Shown piece by piece: positions 1 to 12,815 of a stretch of 64,000 nt of DNA. Origin of the DNA: Anagrus nilaparvatae (taxonomy: Eukaryota > Arthropoda > Insecta > Hymenoptera > Mymaridae); the NCBI GenBank assembly GCA_022575985.1, contig JAKSXM010000206.1, positions 930,001 to 994,000 of the forward strand, in the 5' to 3' direction. The notes beneath the pieces are model-generated. The model had not been told where the DNA came from and did not search any database. It saw nothing but the letters and a program-made list of their open reading frames with translations. The first letter of the stretch is position 1. Every line of letters starts with the position of its first letter. The position numbers were made by a program, and so were the translations under genes.

Positions 1-1792
1 GAATGAATAATAAAGTGAAAATAAAAAAAAAACATTTTAAACAAAACTTATTATTCTCTAATTTATTTGGTGTAATATAGTAATTTGTATATTATTTAAG
101 TAATAAATATCTGTTTAAAATATCTTTTTAGTCACAAGTTAGAATGATATTCTCGAGTGTTACAGTAAAAGTCTGATTTAATGAGTTTGAAGCATATGGT
201 TTGAGGAAAAGATCTCATTTCTAAAAAAATGCGTACAAAGGTTTTGTTTTTTTTTTTATAATACAAAAATCATTCCAAATTTTTTAGTAATCTTATTATA
301 TTTTTAAGAAACAATGTTCATTATTATCTATACCTTTAATTACATTTCTGTGCCTAAGCAACTCATTTGAATAATATGATAAAAACTGTTTTTTTTAATA
401 CAGAGAAAAATTTCTATTGTTCATTAAAACATATGTCTTTAAGCAAAAGGATCCCTTTTATTAGAAATTTTTCAAAACATATATGATCATTATAAATGTA
501 AAAGAATATCTCTTTTTTATTAATTCATAGGCATCTAAAATATTAAAAAAAATATAAGTCTATTGTAAATTTATAAAGTATTGAATGTATATAGATAAAT
601 ATATATATGAGTACATATGTTTGAATTTAAGAATGTATAATTATTAATTATGAGTAAATTCTTGTGAAATAAACGATTGGTTGCAGAGCGATAGATCTCT
701 CTAAAAAGATTTTTTTTTCTTATTTAATGTTAATATTTTTCTGCATAATTGTTATTTTGCACATATGACATTTTCAGAAAATATTATTAATATACTGATC
801 ATTTTGTGCTTGGTATAAGTATTTTTTTTAATTTTTACATTTTGTATTTTGTACAGAAAATTTTAAGAGTAATGTATTACTGTTCAAAATTAAAATTTTA
901 AAATTGTTTAAATCAATAATATTCTATTTAATTATTTAATTGCTGCTAAGCGCGAATAAAAATCGTTCTGCAGCTACTTAGCATAATTACTCATATTTTC
1001 ATTGAATCTTTGGTTCGAGCAATAATTATTGGGATGAAAACATTCCTACACTTGATCAGGTAAGCAAAATTAAAAAATTATTTAACTGTACTTACTTTTT
1101 CTTATTGAACAGGACTAAGTACATAAAATAGCATTAGCATATATTTTAACTGGGAATTTGTTTAGATCAAATTAATAAATTAATTTGTCTTAACTTTAAT
1201 CACATAAAAAATGTATACTATAGCCGTTCTGTATTTACACGAAATTATTGAATTTCTTTTCTTAAAAACTATGTCTCAATTCACAAATTTTTTCATAAAT
1301 TATTGTCAATTATAATTACAATAGATCAAATTTGCTTATTAAAATGCACAAATATTAATGATAAAAAATTTATTTTTATCCTTTTTTCTGTAAATTGTTT
1401 TGGTTTTCTTTATATAAATATTATTTTTCGTTTTAGAACATACGAAGAATAAGTAAAAATTTTTAATTTGCAGTGCAATTTACATACGATACAACAGTTT
1501 GTATTAAAATGGAGTTTTTTCTTCGACCTGTTGGTTGTTTTAATTCTTATTTAACAGATTTTTTTCTTTTTTAATTGATATTTTACCAATTAAACGGGAT
1601 AATAAAAGTTGTTCGGTAATAAATGATGTATGGTTTTAGGAAAGATACCTTATTGTAGAAGAATAGTATTTTACAAGCCTTTTCAATTAATTACTTAGAA
1701 TTTATTTGCATGTATTAAAAATTTTGTCATTGCCAATTTCTTGAACTTGTAATTTAAATTAAAAACGTTTAATTACTATTTTTTTTTGACAG
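1..1792. other. Upstream non-coding AT-rich region
   Basis: No convincing coding exon is visible. The SAM-like gene that starts downstream must have its N-terminal exon(s) here or further left, because the exon at 1793 begins inside a codon and inside the SAM fold. One open stretch ending in a donor-like site at 1059/1060 was considered, but its phase does not fit the next exon. Confidence 0.5.
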
Positions 1793-4700
1793 ATGAAGGA
1801 ATAAAAGGCCGTCATTTTTTCAATTCTATAACCTTCGAAAAGTTAAGAAGTTTCGGAGTAAAAGGAGGTGAGGCTGAAGACTTGATAGAGATAGCTTCAA
1901 CATACAAAAAACCAACGGTAAAATTTAACGAAAAACTTTATATTTTCATAGATAATCTTTGTAAATAAGTATTAAAAAACTAAATATTGGTTTATAAATA
2001 AAAAAAGATTATATCCACGGCTAGACTGCTTTGCTCGAAGTTTCAAGCAAAAAATTTAGCTGCATGAAGCAGTTGTTTAAACCAACTAAAAAAAAATTAA
2101 GGAAAGCTTGAATTTTCTTTTCCTACCTTTTTTTAACGTTTAATAAATTTTGTTAAAAATCAAAGAAACTGATTTAAAATTTTTTTTGCTTTTGCATTCT
2201 TTTAAGGGGTTAACCAAAAAAAATTGTATATAAATTCTTAAGTGATGTACTGCATAAACCCATCTTTGTTATATTTATTAATATTATGTATTAATTTATA
2301 TTTAAAAAATTTGCAAAGCTTATAATTTTACTAAATTTTTTTTTGCGTATAATAAAAATATGGAAAATAAAATTAAAATTTTTGCTCTTTGTTTTTTTAT
2401 TCATAGATTGTTCATTAATATACTAATCATTTTATAAGGCATTCTTAAAAACTGTTTCAGCATTGCATGTGGCATTTTAAATAACTATGTCTGCTTTTTT
2501 TTATAATAAGCAGAATAATCATTTTAGATTATTTCATATCTGCATTTATTCTATTTATCATTTTAATTTGGGGAATGTAACACGTTTTTATAGTAATATT
2601 TGTTTTTGAGGAATATTTGTAAGCGAAGAAAATTTTTCTCCGAATGCATTTTTTTTTTTATCATCATTTGATATTAAAATTTTGTATTTTGTTAGTGCAT
2701 TAAGCAGCATATAATTAATGTGGACATAAAATTTAACTAAAAATTATTGTTTCAGAAACTAGTTTCATTAAATGAAGGACAACTTGGTAACGCGATATCA
2801 ATAACTGGAAGTACAGTAGATTTACAAGCAACTACATCCGAAAATCCTATTTTAACGTATCCAATAATAAACCTTGAAGATCTAAATAATTTAAATCTAC
2901 AAAATGCTACTGAAGATCAAAATATTTTCCCAGTAATGGAATCTGAAAATTTAAATAACACTAATAAAAGGCAAAGAAGTTCGTTTATAAGACCGTTTAA
3001 AACTAAATGCACAACCAGAGAAATGGTATGCTTACTTCCAGAAAAAATAAATTATCAATCTTGAAAAATAATTTTTAAAAATAATCTTTTTTGATGTATG
3101 TTCTAATTAAATTTTTTTTTAAATTACAGGCAAAGTGCTTTGAGATTAATTTTTCTATAAGACAGTTAATAAAAGACCACGACGAGACAGCTAAAAGTAA
3201 TTTACTGGATCAATTAGATGCAGGGAATGGTCCCGATTTATTACCACGAAAAGTGCGAACATCTTTTTTAAATATATTATCAACGAAAATGACTGAAATG
3301 TGGGAAGACAGGTAAATTAATTGGTATAATTATGCACATATACAAGTAATGTAAACAAAACGAAAAATGACGAAAATTAAATGTAATTTATTACTTACCA
3401 GTACAACATTCTCTCTTATTTGTAACACGGAGGTCCTATGTACTGTCGTATACAGATTAAAAACCTCCCTATATCCCAATATCTCTATATCCCTTTTTTT
3501 TTAAATGAGTTTTTTATATGAGTTTAACCGCTGCGAAATTATCTATTAGATTGTGAAAATAATTTTTTATCATCACTTTTAATTTGGAAAATCCCATGAC
3601 TTATTTACAAGGTCTCTTGTATTCATCTAAAATTTTACATGTATTTCTAAAAATAATATATGAAAAAATCATGTAACATATATTCGTATAGCGTAAGTTA
3701 TACTTAAAAAATGACCCACCCACAGACTAAGTATTAAATAATAGGTATAAAATTTATTTATAATAATTTAAAATTGTTTTTTTTTTAGAAACGTAACAAC
3801 TGATTTTCGAATGAAGATGGCTGCCCAAATAGTTAAAGAGTTCCCTAACTTAGGCCCTCAGGTAAAAATTACTACACACACTTAACAAAGAATGCTTCAA
3901 ATTTTCTTAATTAATATTATATAAGATTATACAATTTTATTAATGATAAACAAAAAAATTAAAGATATGCGTACAGAAATAAAGAAGCGTTTTTAAATTT
4001 CGAATAGAAAGTAGTTGTTTTACTTAATATGGAAATGTTTTATTTAATTAATATTAAAACTATAGATTGAATCATTCATCACTTACAATTTATATTGTAT
4101 TTCTTAGTACATTCTTAACTCATAGAAATGTTTATTTTGCAAAAACCGAAGGTTCTTGTAATCGTATTTGGTGAAAATAAATATTTCCAGAGGAGATTAT
4201 ACCCTAATAAAACAAACGGACTTTGCTGGGCTGTGACTTACGGTGGTATTCCACCCGTTTGTTTCAATAGGGTAAATTAATCTGTATTTACAAAGGACAA
4301 TGTTGGTAGCCTCTCAAAATTGGAATATAGTCATTGCCCACTAGTAATGATATAAATATTCTTGTATTATTTTAGACGAAATGGGTGACAGAGCGTGGTC
4401 ATCATGGTTATTTAAGTTGGAAATTCCAAAATTTAAACAGAAATGTTGGACCAACAAAAAAGAAAATTCGTAATGAAGGGGACTTTGAACTATTCGAAGA
4501 TTTCACGCCGGAAGAAATTGACTCGATGGTAAGTATAAAAGTTATTAATAAATTTGTATGCTATATGATCATGCTATAGGTATAAAAAAAATTCTAAAAG
4601 ATTCTATTTTTGTTAAAAGGGGAAAAGGTTATGTAATAGTATATTTACGGCTCGCTTCCAGAAAAGTAAAGAATTGCCCTAATCGCGATTTGGGGCATTC

Positions 4701-6364
4701 TTTATTTATGGACAAGGGTCATATAAAATTTTGTCTGCGTCTGTGGTGAGAAAATACGTTTTTGCCGGAATCGCAGCGTCCGGGAAATACGTGCTTTCGC
4801 GCTGCAGTCCAGAAAAATAAATTAATGAAATTTTTCAGATATAATATTTGAAGTATTAAAAATCAAATAATCATACAAACATGTTCAAATTCACGTTTAA
4901 GAATTTCCTAGAATTCTGTTTTTGCTAATTTGTTTCAAATTAAAATATTTAATTCAAAAATTTTTTTTAAATATTTATTGCATGTATTTAATAGGTCACA
5001 GAAATGAATGAGTTAACTCCTACAGAATGCAACAAAAATAAAATAATAGGCCTAATGAAAAGAACGTCCAAAGATCGAATAAGTTTATTTAGAAACAAAA
5101 ATATTAGTTTCATAGAATCTATGTATAAATATCCACATTTTTCTGCATACAATGGTGAAATGGTAATAATTTTTAAAAAATGATAAGCAAATTATTATTT
5201 ACGTAAATACTTATGACAAATATTACTTTTTTAAAATCAAAATATATTATAGATATCATATGATTTCAAATCTCTTTACAAAAATTCTGCAAGTCTCAAA
5301 TACGTAATTACAAGCATGTATGAAAAGAAAATTTTAGATTATATTAAAATCAAAGAAATTGCAATAAAAGAGGAAGTAGAGAAATTCAGCGCAGATAGTA
5401 AGTTATTTTTATGATTATTTAAAATAATAAATATTATGTATTAAAAATTTTATCCCAATTGAAAAAAAAAACTTTACATTTGAAAATAGTTTATACATTT
5501 AACAAAAAATGTATTGATTTTTTAAAAATAATTTTCAACAAATTTTCATGAAATAATTAGTAAATTCGGGTTGTGCAGAAAAAAATTTTTACTCCTTCAT
5601 CGGATTTATAAATTATTTAAAGTTCATTAGTCCAAGAAAAATTAAGATGTTTTCTGATTTGGTTATCCAAAAATGGTCAAAAATAAAAACTTTCTAATGC
5701 TATCAATAACTCAGAGGATTTATTTTTTTTACTTGAAAACTATGACAAACTTTTTTTTTATCAAACATTTTGATATTCCTTTAGAAGATTAAGGTTTCAA
5801 AAAAGTTTTGTTTTTTTGAAGGGGTCAAGTATGTAATATTTTATTTTTTGAGATTCAACCTGTAAAATACGTGTAAATGATTAAAAAACAATAATTTTTT
5901 TAATTGTCAAGTGATTTCAAAATAGTAATGATAAAATGTTAAACATTAAAAATTATAAATAATAGAAAACAAATCTTCAATTTTCTTGTTATAGAAATAA
6001 TCTAAAAATAATTATATTAAACATAATATTTTTTACAAACTTAAAGTTATTATCTATTTATAAAGTATAAAATTTTCAGAATCAATTCAAGCAATCATAG
6101 CCTTGCCACAAATATTGAATAAATTGCAATCTGACACAAACAATCAGGTAACAGTTATAAAGTATTTTAAGTTCCTTTGCCCCTCGTATAAATATCTTTA
6201 CAAAAAAAAGTTTGTTCACAAGTGCAAGCAATAGGTAATATATTTATATAATATCAGTAATGTTAATAATTTTATTGCAGAAAAAACGAGGAAGAAAATG
6301 CAAGAAAATAGGAGAGGTATCAGAGAACTTAGTACCAAACAAAAGCTTATTAAAAATTGTTTCA
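1793..6364 (+). CDS. SAM-domain, SAMD3-like protein (5' partial, ten exons)
   Basis: Ten exons join in one frame with GT-AG junctions: 1793-1917, 2756-3025, 3130-3311, 3789-3861, 4191-4271, 4376-4528, 4995-5162, 5253-5397, 6080-6147 and 6281-6364 (about 450 aa seen). Exon 1 reads DEGIKGRHFF...FGVKGGEAEDLIE, which fits the second half of a SAM protein-interaction domain; the first half lies in an unseen upstream exon. Exon 4 carries RMKMAAQIVKEFPNL and the next exons a WKFQNLNRN stretch. This arrangement is known from SAMD3-like proteins, where a helical block follows the SAM domain; their biochemical role is poorly known. The last exon is basic (KKRGRKCKK), a possible nuclear signal. A donor at 6365 follows, so the gene continues, probably into 16418-17015. 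The exon chain is well supported by phase; the family name is moderately supported. Confidence 0.7.
4658..4719. repeat. Short inverted-repeat element (MITE-like), copy 1
   Basis: TCCAGAAAAGTAAAGAATTG faces GCATTCTTTATTTATGGACA within an intron of the SAM-like gene. The same termini occur near 39767-39851, and a related half near 25509-25562, so this is a dispersed miniature element. Confidence 0.55.
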
Positions 6365-6954
6365 GTAAGTACTAAAAGAAAAAATGTTATACCTTGCAAA
6401 AAAAGTTGGTTGTCTTTACAAAGATTGAGTCAAATAATCTTGAATTATTTTTCCTATAAATTTAAGAATTTAACCTTGCATAACCTATGGTTATCAAATG
6501 GAACATAATATGCTAATGAACGAAACCTCCCAACAAAATATGACCTGCTTCTCCTTAAATCTTTGAAAACCAATAAAATATAATTACTTCCTAAATCTTT
6601 GCACCTAACATAACCTGGTATAATTTTTGCCATTATAATACGCAGATCTGAAGTAAAAGCAGGTTTAAATGCTTTAAACTGCATGTATCAGGTTTGAAAT
6701 TTAAAGTGCAAAGAAGTTAACTGATAGCCTTAAAATTTTAAGTTTTCACAGACCATCTTAGGTTAAACGTAAAGGTACCTACAACTACGTTGCTATTACT
6801 CGAATGTCGGATCAGGTATACGAATTTTTAGCTTTAAATTAGGACAGATTTCAAGGCATGAAGGTTACGAATTTAGCAAAAGGTACCGTAATGAGCCTAA
6901 GTAGGCATCATTGTTGGACATTCTTAAAACTGTAAAAAAATTTTTAGCAATAAA

Positions 6955-7440
6955 CTACGTCAGGGGTGGGAGATTTTTGCCTCAGACCGAGCCTTCTCTA
7001 CAGCACGTTCCGGCTTAGCGGTCAAAAATACTTTAGTCAAATTTCAAATCTGGGAAGCGGGGCCGCAATGAGCTTAATTAGGCATCATTGCTGAATATTC
7101 ATTCGCCAGCAAAAAAGTTTTAGCCAAATGCTATCAAAAACATGTCCGAAATGAGAGATATTTGCCTGAAATCGTAGCCAACAACGTAGCCATAGTAAGC
7201 ATGCACGAGCTGCAGAGAAGGTTCGGCCTGAGGCTAAAATCTCCCATCCCTGACATACCTTTTGGCTAAAAATTTTTTTACAAGCTTATAAATGACCAGC
7301 AATGATGCCTATTTAGGCTCATTGGGGCACCTCTTTTAGAAATCGAGAATTCACTAAAGTATTTTTTGCTGCTAAGCATACACGGGCTGCAGAGAAGGTT
7401 TGGTCTGGGACTAAAATCTCCTATCTCTGACATAGTTTAT
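6955..7440. repeat. Three related ~60-bp repeat units, one inverted
   Basis: The segment at about 6960-7015 (GTGGGAGATTTTTGCCTCAG... TTCTCTACAGCACG) recurs in reverse complement at about 7198-7260 and again, in that second orientation, at about 7376-7440. Each copy is followed or preceded by a related 'TGATGCCTA' tract. This is a degenerate transposon-derived repeat with no coding content. Confidence 0.6.
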
Positions 7441-7749
7441 AGCTAATAATTTTTTTACAGGCTTATGAATGCCCAAAAATGATGCCTAATATGGCAACTC
7501 TTCGCAAATTTTAGAATTTACTCCAACATGTATATTTTTTATATATATATTTTTGTGTAATGTCTATAAATATTTGTAATTTTAGTATCCATTTTTTTAG
7601 TTTTTTTACTCTAATGAATTTTTAAGTTGGAAAAGCAAAGTTTTCCTATATTGTATATTTTCACTGAGTGTTTCCTTCCGTATTTCTCGCCATTAGATCT
7701 CAATGCCAAAGTAGCCATTTTCGAGGCACCACTCTGCTGTAAAAAGGGA

Positions 7750-7875
7750 TGTGAGATCTCACATGAGATCTCACATGAGTTTTTCAACTCGGATCTCATA
7801 TGAGATCTCATATGAGATATCACATGAGATATCACATGAGATATTATATGAGATCTCATATGAAATATCACATAC
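7750..7875. repeat. 12-bp palindromic tandem array, left copy
   Basis: This is a tandem run of a ~12-bp unit, GAGATCTCACAT or GAGATCTCATAT. The core TGAGATCTCA equals its own reverse complement, so every unit can pair with every other. It contains the spacer GAGTTTTTCAACTC, itself nearly palindromic. An inverted copy with the same spacer lies at 14425-14555. Confidence 0.85.
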
Positions 7876-8099
7876 ATAAGATAAAAAAATTGATTTTTTT
7901 TTTTATCAGTATTATTAAAAAAGATGAACATAAAGTTAGCAGCGAAAGTCAGAAGCGAATAGCAGCGAAAACAGTGGTTCTCAATCACTATAAAAAAAAT
8001 GTTTAATTAACATACTGATTTAAAAATAGGTTTCCGGGAGTTTTTTTAGCCAGTCAATTCAGATTTTTCATCAGAGAAGTGAAAATTTTTGAATTTAAT

Positions 8100-8940
8100 A
8101 GGAAAATCTGGAAAATTATGTTATTTTTATTTTTAAAAACTTCAAAACCGTATATAACTATATTTTAAGAATCTTTCAATAAAATGTCTGTACCAAGAGG
8201 GCCTAATAAAAGATATAGGATTTATGGCCAAAAAAAGAAAACCATATCCGGGAAATTCGGGAAATTAGAAAATGTCCTCATTAAAAATTAAAAAAAATTT
8301 ATCTTTAAATTAATCAAGAATCTAAAAAGCTTGATTTAAAAAGAAAATTAAAAAATTGGAAAGGAAAACATGGAAAATAATTAAACGATTTTCACCTAAA
8401 AATATGTATATTTTTTGAATTTACCGATTGAACATTGAAACCCAGAGATACTTTAGTTCTCTGAAACCTGATATTTGGCCAAAAAAGGAAAACTATGTCC
8501 GGAAAATTCGGAAAATAATTAAATTTTCTTATTTGAATTAAAAATTTTATTTTTAAATTTTAAATTAAAAATTTGGAATGTTTACTCTAAGAAGAAAAAA
8601 TAAAAAGTAAAAGGGAAAAACTTTAATTAAACGGTTTCCACCTAAAAAGTTAATAAGTATTATTTTTTAAATTTCTCATTTACCATTTTTACCCAGATAT
8701 ACTGATGCTCGGCGGTTAAAATTATACTTTTGGCAGGTAAAAGAAAACCCATGCATGGAAAATTTCGGAAAATTATTTAATTTATACAATATAAAATGAA
8801 ATAATGTATTTTCAAATTTTTAATCATAAATGGGAAAATGTTGATATAACCAAAATAAGATATAACCAAAAATCAGAATAGAAAATTCGGAAAATTATAA
8901 AATGTTTACCGTGAAAAATAAAAATAATTTTTATAATTCA
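8100..8940. repeat. Degenerate repeats with a gaaaattcgg core
   Basis: Four loosely repeated blocks are seen, each with an AAAGAAAACCAT...GGAAAATTCGG-like core (near 8232, 8483, 8740 and 8880). The last ~200 bp (8735-8930) match 12620-12815 in reverse complement, so they form an inner inverted repeat around the foldback region. Confidence 0.65.
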
Positions 8941-9067
8941 GAGTAGTTAGGTGGAGATTCTTTGGATCGACTTTGTACATACAATGGCACCATAATTATC
9001 TGCACAAACTTTTTAGCTGATGGCAAAATAGAACCTAAAAGTCTACTTAGAGACATCCTCACGAATA

Positions 9068-9165
9068 TAGACAACTTCCTTAGGTTACGCTAGTGTAAGG
9101 TTTGACGTGTCGTTTTTTTATTATCGCCTACTTCCTTAGCTTACGCTAGTAAGGCTTGACGAATC
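9068..9165. repeat. Direct repeats with palindromic TTACGCTAGTGTAA core
   Basis: CTTCCTTAGGTTACGCTAGT is repeated (with change) about 60 bp further on. The same unit recurs three times in the same orientation at 12479-12615. The core in some copies, TTACACTAGTGTAA, is a perfect palindrome. Confidence 0.7.
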
Positions 9166-9287
9166 ATTTTGTGATCGGTAAAAATTTTTTTTCTGATTTT
9201 TTGGTATAAGCACGTTTTGAGACCTCGGGAAGCTAAAAAACCGGTTTTAAAAAAAAGTATGTATGTGTGTGTGTGTGTGTATGTATG

Positions 9288-10703
9288 TACTAGAGTGTGT
9301 CTTATTTTTTTTTTCGATATTTTTTGGCTCCCCCCATTTTTTTTGAATTTTTAGGTCACAAAAAACACCCAGCTCCAAGGATTTTGATTTTCGATTTTTT
9401 TAACCCGTGCCGCCGAGCACTTGAAGTTTCCCATTTAAATAACATGGGGATTTTGAGTTTTTAGCTATACAAATTTTGATAGAGGCCAAAAAGCGTTTTA
9501 AAAAGCTAATTTTTACTGGAAAACATACTTTCATATGTTGTAAAGACATGCAAATAGCCCTGAATTCGTTCCAAAGGGAATTTTGGGGTTAAAAATGCAA
9601 CATTTACATGTTGGCTCATCCTAATAAAATAGGGTCTTTCGGTAATTTTCGATAAAACGCTGCAACCTCAAAAATTTACAAAAATATTTTTTGCTCATCT
9701 CATTTTTTTACTGCAAGTGTCACGTTTCAAATGCCGTAAACCGCGTTCTTTTATCATTGATCCTCTCATCACTATAGCCAATTAACCTAACGATAATTTT
9801 CGACTAAAAATGACCAATTTTTGAATTTTTTTAAATTGCTGTCAAAATTGTAATTTTTGACCAAATTCAGCTTTGCAGGTCTTAAAAATTTTCTACAAGC
9901 TTCAAATTTCCAAAAATTTTTTACTCACCACTTTTCAATAAATTATTAACCAGAGGTGATAATTTAAAGTCAAAGTCCCAATTTCGGGGTTTTAAAAAAA
10001 ATCAATTTTTATCATTATCTTTGAAAAGCGATATCTTAAAAACTATTTAAAGAAACGAGACGAGTAAAAAATTTTTGGAGACTTGAAGCTTGTAGAAAAC
10101 TTTTAAAGCCAATAAAACTCAATTTTGTCAAAAATTACAATTTTGGCAGCAATTTAAACAAATTTAAAAATTGGGCATTTCGGGTCAAAAATGACCAGTA
10201 GATTAATTGACTATAGTGCTGAGAGAATCAGTGATAAAAATACACGGTTTACGTCGTTTGAAAGATGACACTTACACCAAAAAAAGTAAAACAATTAGAA
10301 GTGTTTTGGTTAATTTTTGAGGTTGCAGCGTTTTATCGAAAATTACCGAAAAACCCTATTTTATAAGGATGAGCCAACATGTAAATTTGCGTTTTTAGCC
10401 TCAAAATTCCTTTTGGAACGAATTCAGGGCTATTCGCATGTCTTTACAACATATGAAAGTTTGTTTTCCAGTAAAAATTAGCTTTTTAAAACGCTTTTTG
10501 GCCTCTGTCAAAATTTGTAGAGCTAAAAACTCAAAATCCCCATGTTATTTAAATGGGAAACTTCAAGTGCTCGGCGGCACGGGTTAAAAAAATCGAAAAT
10601 CAAAATCCTTGGAGCTGGGTGTTTTTTATGACCAAAATATTCAAAAAAAAAATGGGGGGAGCCAAGAAATATCGAAAAAAAAAAAATAAGACACACTCTA
10701 GTA
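9288..10703. repeat. Long foldback (palindromic) element, copy A
   Basis: The left arm (about 9288-9935) reads CTAGAGTGTGTCTTATTTTT... GCCGCCGAGCACTTGAAG. The right arm (about 10056-10703) is its reverse complement with few mismatches, ending TAAGACACACTCTAG. A non-matching centre of roughly 120 bp separates them. (GT)n/(ATGT)n microsatellite sits directly outside the left arm. No long ORF has any transposase character. A diverged copy lies at 56690-57775, so this is an element family and not a one-off duplication. Confidence 0.85.
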
Positions 10704-10779
10704 TGTACGTATGTCTGTAACCGGAGATATTTCACTACCAGTATGACATTAAGACCTAATTTTGTTTTTAAAATTTTTT

Positions 10780-11800
10780 TTACCAAAAAGCCTCGATATA
10801 CTTTTTTTTTTTTTTAATTTGGATGTAACACCTCATTTTTTTCCATGAAAGTACTGATATATAGAAGTATCGTTTTTACTCGATATCTCGAATCTTATAA
10901 TTTATTTTTTGAAAATTTTTTTCTCAATATTTTTTTCACCAAAAAATACAAAAAATACCAATTTTTTTTTTTACTTTATGGACGCAGTACTTAATTTATT
11001 TCTGTGGAAGTACTAGTTTTAGAAACATCATTTATAGTAATTTTTTGGATCTGATACGTAATTTTTTCAAAATTTTTTTCTTAAAATTTTTGTCGCTAAA
11101 AAATACAAAAAACGCCAAAATTTTTTTTATTTTAGGACGCACTCTTATTTTCTTCCTATGAAAGTACGAATATCTAGAATTATCGTTTGTAAAGGATTTC
11201 TCCATCTGATACGTAATTTTTCGAAATTTTTTTTTTCAAAATTTTTTACATAAAATAATTAAAAAAACACCATAATTTTTGTTTCATTTTGACCAAGTAC
11301 TTAATTTTTTTCTATGAAAGTCTGCAATCTGATGCCTAATATTTCTAAAATTTTTTTTAAAAAACTTTTTTAATAAAAAAATATTAAAAAAAACAATCAT
11401 TTTTTTTTTATGATGTATAGTACTTATTTTCTTTCTATGTAAGTTCTAATATCTAGAATTATCGTTTTTATTCGTTACCTTCAATCTGATACTTAATTTT
11501 TCGAAAATTTTTGTATCATTACATAAAATAATTAAAAAAACACCATAATTTTTTTTTTTTAGGACTTAGTACTTAATTTCTTTCTATGAAAGTATAAATA
11601 TCTAGAATTATCATTTGTAAAGGATTTCTCTATCTGATACGTAATTTTTCGAAATTTTTTTTCTTCAAAATTTTTTACATAAAAAAATTAAAAAAACACC
11701 ATACATTTTTTTCTTTTTGCACGTAGTACTTAATTTATTTCTATGAAAGTACTAATATCTAGAATTAACGTTTTTACAAGGTATCATTTTTATTCCTCAA
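10780..11800. repeat. AT-rich ~100-130 bp tandem array, copy A
   Basis: Degenerate units carry landmarks such as CTATGAAAGTAC, ATCTAGAATTATCGTTT, ATCTGATACGTAATTTTTCG and runs of T/A. The same units, in reverse complement, fill 59110-59720 and 61200-62380. The array abuts the foldback at 9288-10703 on its right. Confidence 0.8.
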
Positions 11801-11992
11801 TTGAAACATAGCAAAAATTTTTTGTTTATTCCTATAGCTGGTGTAATTAAGTCTTCAAGATATAACTACACCAGCTACACCAAAAACTGTCTAGCAGACA
11901 TAATTATCATAAAAGAAGATTATGTACTAGTGTAGAAAAATCTTAGATCTTAGATCTCTTAAATCTTAAATCTTAGAGTACAAATCCTTAGA

Positions 11993-12013
11993 TCGTGGGT
12001 TCGAGTCCCCAAG
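11993..12013 (+). other. tRNA B-box-like segment
   Basis: GTGGGTTCGAGTCCCC matches a tRNA T-arm/B-box (GGTTCGANTCC). No matching A-box or acceptor stem is visible upstream, where simple TTAGATC repeats occur. It is probably a fragment of a tRNA-derived repeat. Confidence 0.35.
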
Positions 12014-12394
12014 GTTGAGGAATTTTTTTATTTAAGATAAAATTTTCTTTAGCTTTTTTAAGATCCAAAAAGGTAAATTTCATTGGTTCAGAATTTTTTA
12101 AAAATATGCAAATATTTTTAAAAATTATTTAAAAAATGCTTAGATGTACATTCTGGACACGAAAGTGTCAATATATGTATATCTGTTAAAAGCATTTATT
12201 TGATCGAAATATCGTCTTATAATATTTAATTAATTATAAATTAACGTCGATCGCAAAAATAATTACCTAGAAAAATCTTCTTTTTTTTATGTAAAAAACC
12301 TAATTTTTTCCATGATATGTTAAACTAACAGTATCAAGGAAAAGATCATTCAATGATCATTCTTAGTTTTTCTGATGACATTATACTTTGTTAG

Positions 12395-12815
12395 GTAAAA
12401 TAGACCATTAAGAACATTTTGTTATTGCTAATGAGGAACCATAGTGCCAATTACTTGGCAGCGTTTTTTTATTATAGCCTACTTCCTTAGGTTACGCTAG
12501 TGTAAGTCTTGACGTCTCGTTTTTTTATTATAGAAAACTTCCTTAGGTTACACTAGTGTGAGGCTTGACGTGTCGTTTTTTTATTATAGCCTAGGTTACA
12601 CTAATGTAATGCTTGAAGTGTAATTTTTTTTACAGTAAAAATTTTAATAATTTTCCGAATTTTTTATTCTGATTTTTGGTTACATTTTATTTTTGATCAA
12701 CATTTTCCCATTTATGATTATATAAATTTGAAAATATATTATTTCATTTTTTATTGTATAAATTAAATAATTTTCCGAAATTTTCCATGCATGGGTTTTC
12801 TTTTACCTGCAAGAA
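12395..12815. repeat. Right-hand repeat block matching 8735-9165 and 58870-58930
   Basis: 12395-12465 holds GCTAATGAGGAACCATAGTG, found in reverse complement at 58880-58930, which marks an element edge. 12479-12615 holds three TTAGGTTACRCTAGTGTRAG units. 12620-12815 is the reverse complement of 8735-8930 and ends at the same GCATGGGTTTTCTTTTACCT sequence. Confidence 0.65.

Noticed and set aside
1003..1059. Candidate upstream exon of the SAM-like gene (…NYWDENIPTLDQ followed by a GT donor)
   Set aside because: Phase does not match the exon at 1793 and no acceptor or start codon precedes it.
7750..7875. CRISPR-like array
   Set aside because: The units are contiguous 12-bp palindromes without unique spacers, in a eukaryotic intron.
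7611..8006. Overlapping open frames on both strands
   Set aside because: Both translate the palindromic repeat (MRSHMRYHMRY and its mirror); the pattern is a by-product of a stop-free repeat.
10523..10786. Minus-strand open frame in the foldback
   Set aside because: Derived from the palindrome arm; low complexity, no domain.
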